From Verrucomicrobiales bacterium (lineage in GTDB: Bacteria; Verrucomicrobiota; Verrucomicrobiia; Verrucomicrobiales; DEV007), in assembly GCA_007123695.1 (NCBI GenBank), contig SLGN01000502.1, positions 1 through 6,588 of the forward strand: a stretch of DNA of 6,588 bases, read 5' to 3'. Every line of letters starts with the position of its first letter. The first letter of the stretch is position 1. Shown in pieces: positions 5,096 through 6,588 of the stretch. Position numbers and translations under genes: made by a program. The notes under the pieces were generated by a model. It had not been told where the DNA came from. It saw only the letters and a program-made list of their open reading frames with translations, and ran no database searches.

Positions 5096-6588
5096 TCAGC
5101 TCTCGAAATAGGTGTAGCCGCTCATGCCCTCGCGGTAGGCTTCGACGGCCTTGCGGCGCTGGGCGGCGGTGATGCGGCCTTCCTGGACGGCGGTCTCGGC
5201 GAGCTCGCGGAATTGATCGACGAGCTTCTTCGGATCGTGCTCGACGTAGGCGAGGACGTCGGCGACGGAGTCGCCCTCGACTTCGCGGGAAAAGCGGACG
5301 CGCCCTTTCTCGACGTCGACGCTGACGGCGTGGGTGTCTCCAAAGAGGTTGTGGAGGTCGCTGAGGGTCTCTTGGTAGGCACCGACGAGAAAGATGCCGA
5401 GAAAGTAGGAGGCGTCGTCCTTGGTCTCGTGCACGGGCAAAGCCTCCATGACTTCGGAGCTGGAGACGTATTTCTTGATCATGCCGTCGCAGTCGCAGGT
5501 GACGTCGTGGACGACTCCCTGTCGCGTGGGCCGCTCGCCGAGGCGGTGCAGCGGCATCACGGGAAAGGCGCAGTCGATCGCCCAGGAATCGGCAAGGGAC
5601 TGGAAGATGCTGAAGTTGCCGTAGTAGTGGTCGGCGAGGAGACCGGAGAGGTCGCGCAGCTCTTCGGGGAGGTAGCGCATCTCGCGGGCGTGGGCGGCGA
5701 TGTCGGTCATGGCCCGCCAGTAGCATTGCTCGCAGGCGGCGCGCTCGCGCAGGTCGATGTCGCCGGCGAGGAAATTCTCGTGGAGCTCCTCGCGGTAGCG
5801 GTTGGCCTTGCCGAAGGATTCGAGCAAGTTGTCGTCGTTGACGCCGCCGGCGACTTCGGCGAGGGCCAGGAGCGCCTCGCTGGAGTCCTCGGACACGTCG
5901 AGGGCGTCGCGGTTCTCGAAGCGGTTGACGTCGAGAATCTCGAGGGCGAGCATGGAGTAGTGGGCGACCATGGCCCGGCCGGACTCGGTCACGAGGGTGG
6001 GATGGGCCACGCCGCTCTCGTCGAGAACCCACTTCACCGCATCGACGAGGCTGTGGCAGTATTCCTCGATGGAGTAGTTGGCGCTGGTCGAGCGGGTCGA
6101 GCGCGATCCGTCGTAGTCGACGGCGAGTCCGCCGCCGAGGTTGAGCAGGCCCATGGGCGCGCCTTCTTTGACGAGGCCGGCATAGATACGGGCGGTCTCC
6201 TCGATGGAGCGGCGGATGATGGTGAGGTCGGGGATCTGCGAGCCCTGGTGGCAGTGCAGCATCTGGAGCCAACCGAGACGACCGCGCACGCGAAGGCGCT
6301 CCACGGTCTGGACGAGCTGGGCGAGGTTGAGGCCGAAGGGGCTTTTCTCGCCGCCCGACTTGGCCCACTTGCCGGCGCCTTCGGCGGAAAGCTTGACCCG
6401 CACCCCGATGACCGGCTCGACCCCGAGGGCGGCGGAACGCTCTTCGATGATGCCGAGTTCGTGGGGCATCTCGAGGACAAGGACGACCCGCAGCCCCATG
6501 AGCTGGCCGTAGAGGGCGAGATCGATGAATTCCTCGTCCTTGTATCCGTTGCAAATAATGAACGCCTCGGGATCGGACATATAGGCCA
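5096..6588 (-). CDS. speA: Biosynthetic arginine decarboxylase, C-terminal part (5' end outside window)
   Basis: SpeA is a PLP-dependent cytoplasmic enzyme that converts L-arginine to agmatine and CO2, the first step of the agmatine route to putrescine and spermidine. The frame runs from the right edge to TGA at 5096-5098, about 497 codons against roughly 640-660 residues in the family. The missing N-terminus would carry the PLP lysine (YPIKVNQ in E. coli). The ATG at 6580 is internal, since the frame continues upstream through Ala-Tyr to the edge. Numbered from that Met: FIICNGYKD (7-15), GKWAKSGGEKSPFGL (70-84), HCHQGSQ (109-115), the phosphate-binding NLGGGLAVDYDG (147-158), TESGRA (198-203), GNFSIFQS (321-328), TCDCDG (361-366; E. 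coli has TCDSDG, so a Ser is Cys here), and HNLFGDTHAV (410-419). A helical insert lies near 230-320 and a C-terminal helical domain at about 440-494. No hairpin-plus-T terminator is visible after the stop. Confidence 0.97.
   Translation of the reverse strand, partial: AYMSDPEAFIICNGYKDEEFIDLALYGQLMGLRVVLVLEMPHELGIIEERSAALGVEPVIGVRVKLSAEGAGKWAKSGGEKSPFGLNLAQLVQTVERLRVRGRLGWLQMLHCHQGSQIPDLTIIRRSIEETARIYAGLVKEGAPMGLLNLGGGLAVDYDGSRSTRSTSANYSIEEYCHSLVDAVKWVLDESGVAHPTLVTESGRAMVAHYSMLALEILDVNRFENRDALDVSEDSSEALLALAEVAGGVNDDNLLESFGKANRYREELHENFLAGDIDLRERAACEQCYWRAMTDIAAHAREMRYLPEELRDLSGLLADHYYGNFSIFQSLADSWAIDCAFPVMPLHRLGERPTRQGVVHDVTCDCDGMIKKYVSSSEVMEALPVHETKDDASYFLGIFLVGAYQETLSDLHNLFGDTHAVSVDVEKGRVRFSREVEGDSVADVLAYVEHDPKKLVDQFRELAETAVQEGRITAAQRRKAVEAYREGMSGYTYFES

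Noticed and set aside
4980..6554. A 524-codon minus-strand open frame over speA
   Set aside because: Over 5096-6554 it is an Arg/Pro-rich shadow of speA. Only the last stretch, beyond the speA stop, was kept as a separate observation.
5031..6561. Exact 13-base match TTGCAAATAATGA at 5031-5043 and 6549-6561
   Set aside because: A 13-base repeat is expected by chance at about this rate in a 6.6-kb window; the second copy encodes the conserved FIICN of SpeA and flanking bases do not match.
1..6588. CRISPR array, tRNA or rRNA genes, prophage or defence genes
   Set aside because: No regularly spaced identical repeats of CRISPR length, no tRNA-like cloverleaf in the short gaps, and all long coding stretches are assigned to the four genes listed.

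Overview
The window is GC-rich and densely coding. It suggests a bacterium of the Planctomycetota-Verrucomicrobiota group, most likely a verrucomicrobial lineage. Three things point there: a secreted cytochrome c/DUF1549/DUF1553 protein (a family typical of that group), a REP-associated tyrosine transposase with the long C-terminal extension I associate with verrucomicrobial members, and a short intergenic repeat whose translations read TGWKPML / RLEADAT, a phrase I recall from spurious ORFs in those genomes. The phylum is an inference from gene content; no rRNA gene is present.

Layout. Bases 1-1177 (+) hold the last 391 codons of glycerol kinase (glpK), cut by the left edge. Bases 1178-1320 are a non-coding gap between convergent genes and carry a REP-like repeat with nested inverted repeats. 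Bases 1321-3738 (-) encode the PSCyt1/DUF1549/DUF1553 protein, with a signal peptide, a c-type heme site and a galactose-binding-like beta domain inserted in the DUF1553 part. Bases 3739-3894 are its upstream region. Bases 3895-4983 (-) encode a full-length transposase (RAYT). Bases 4984-5095 are an AT-rich gap. Bases 5096-6588 (-) hold the C-terminal three quarters of biosynthetic arginine decarboxylase (speA), cut by the right edge.

The genes do not form one pathway. GlpK (glycerol to glycerol-3-phosphate) and SpeA (arginine to agmatine, polyamine synthesis) are housekeeping enzymes. The RAYT looks like an insertion between speA and the cytochrome gene, and the three lie on one strand with gaps of 112 and about 156 bases. 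The cytochrome gene lacks the DUF1501 partner usually beside it.

The most interesting signal is upstream of the cytochrome gene. The ten-base element ACAGGGTAGG (minus strand) occurs three times without mismatch at exact 22-base spacing (3801, 3823, 3845), and two decayed copies continue the same phase (3779, 3757) to the edge of the gene. This is a helically phased array, probably a regulatory or promoter-linked structure. The second lead is the possible pairing of the RAYT with the REP-like repeat about 2.6 kb away.
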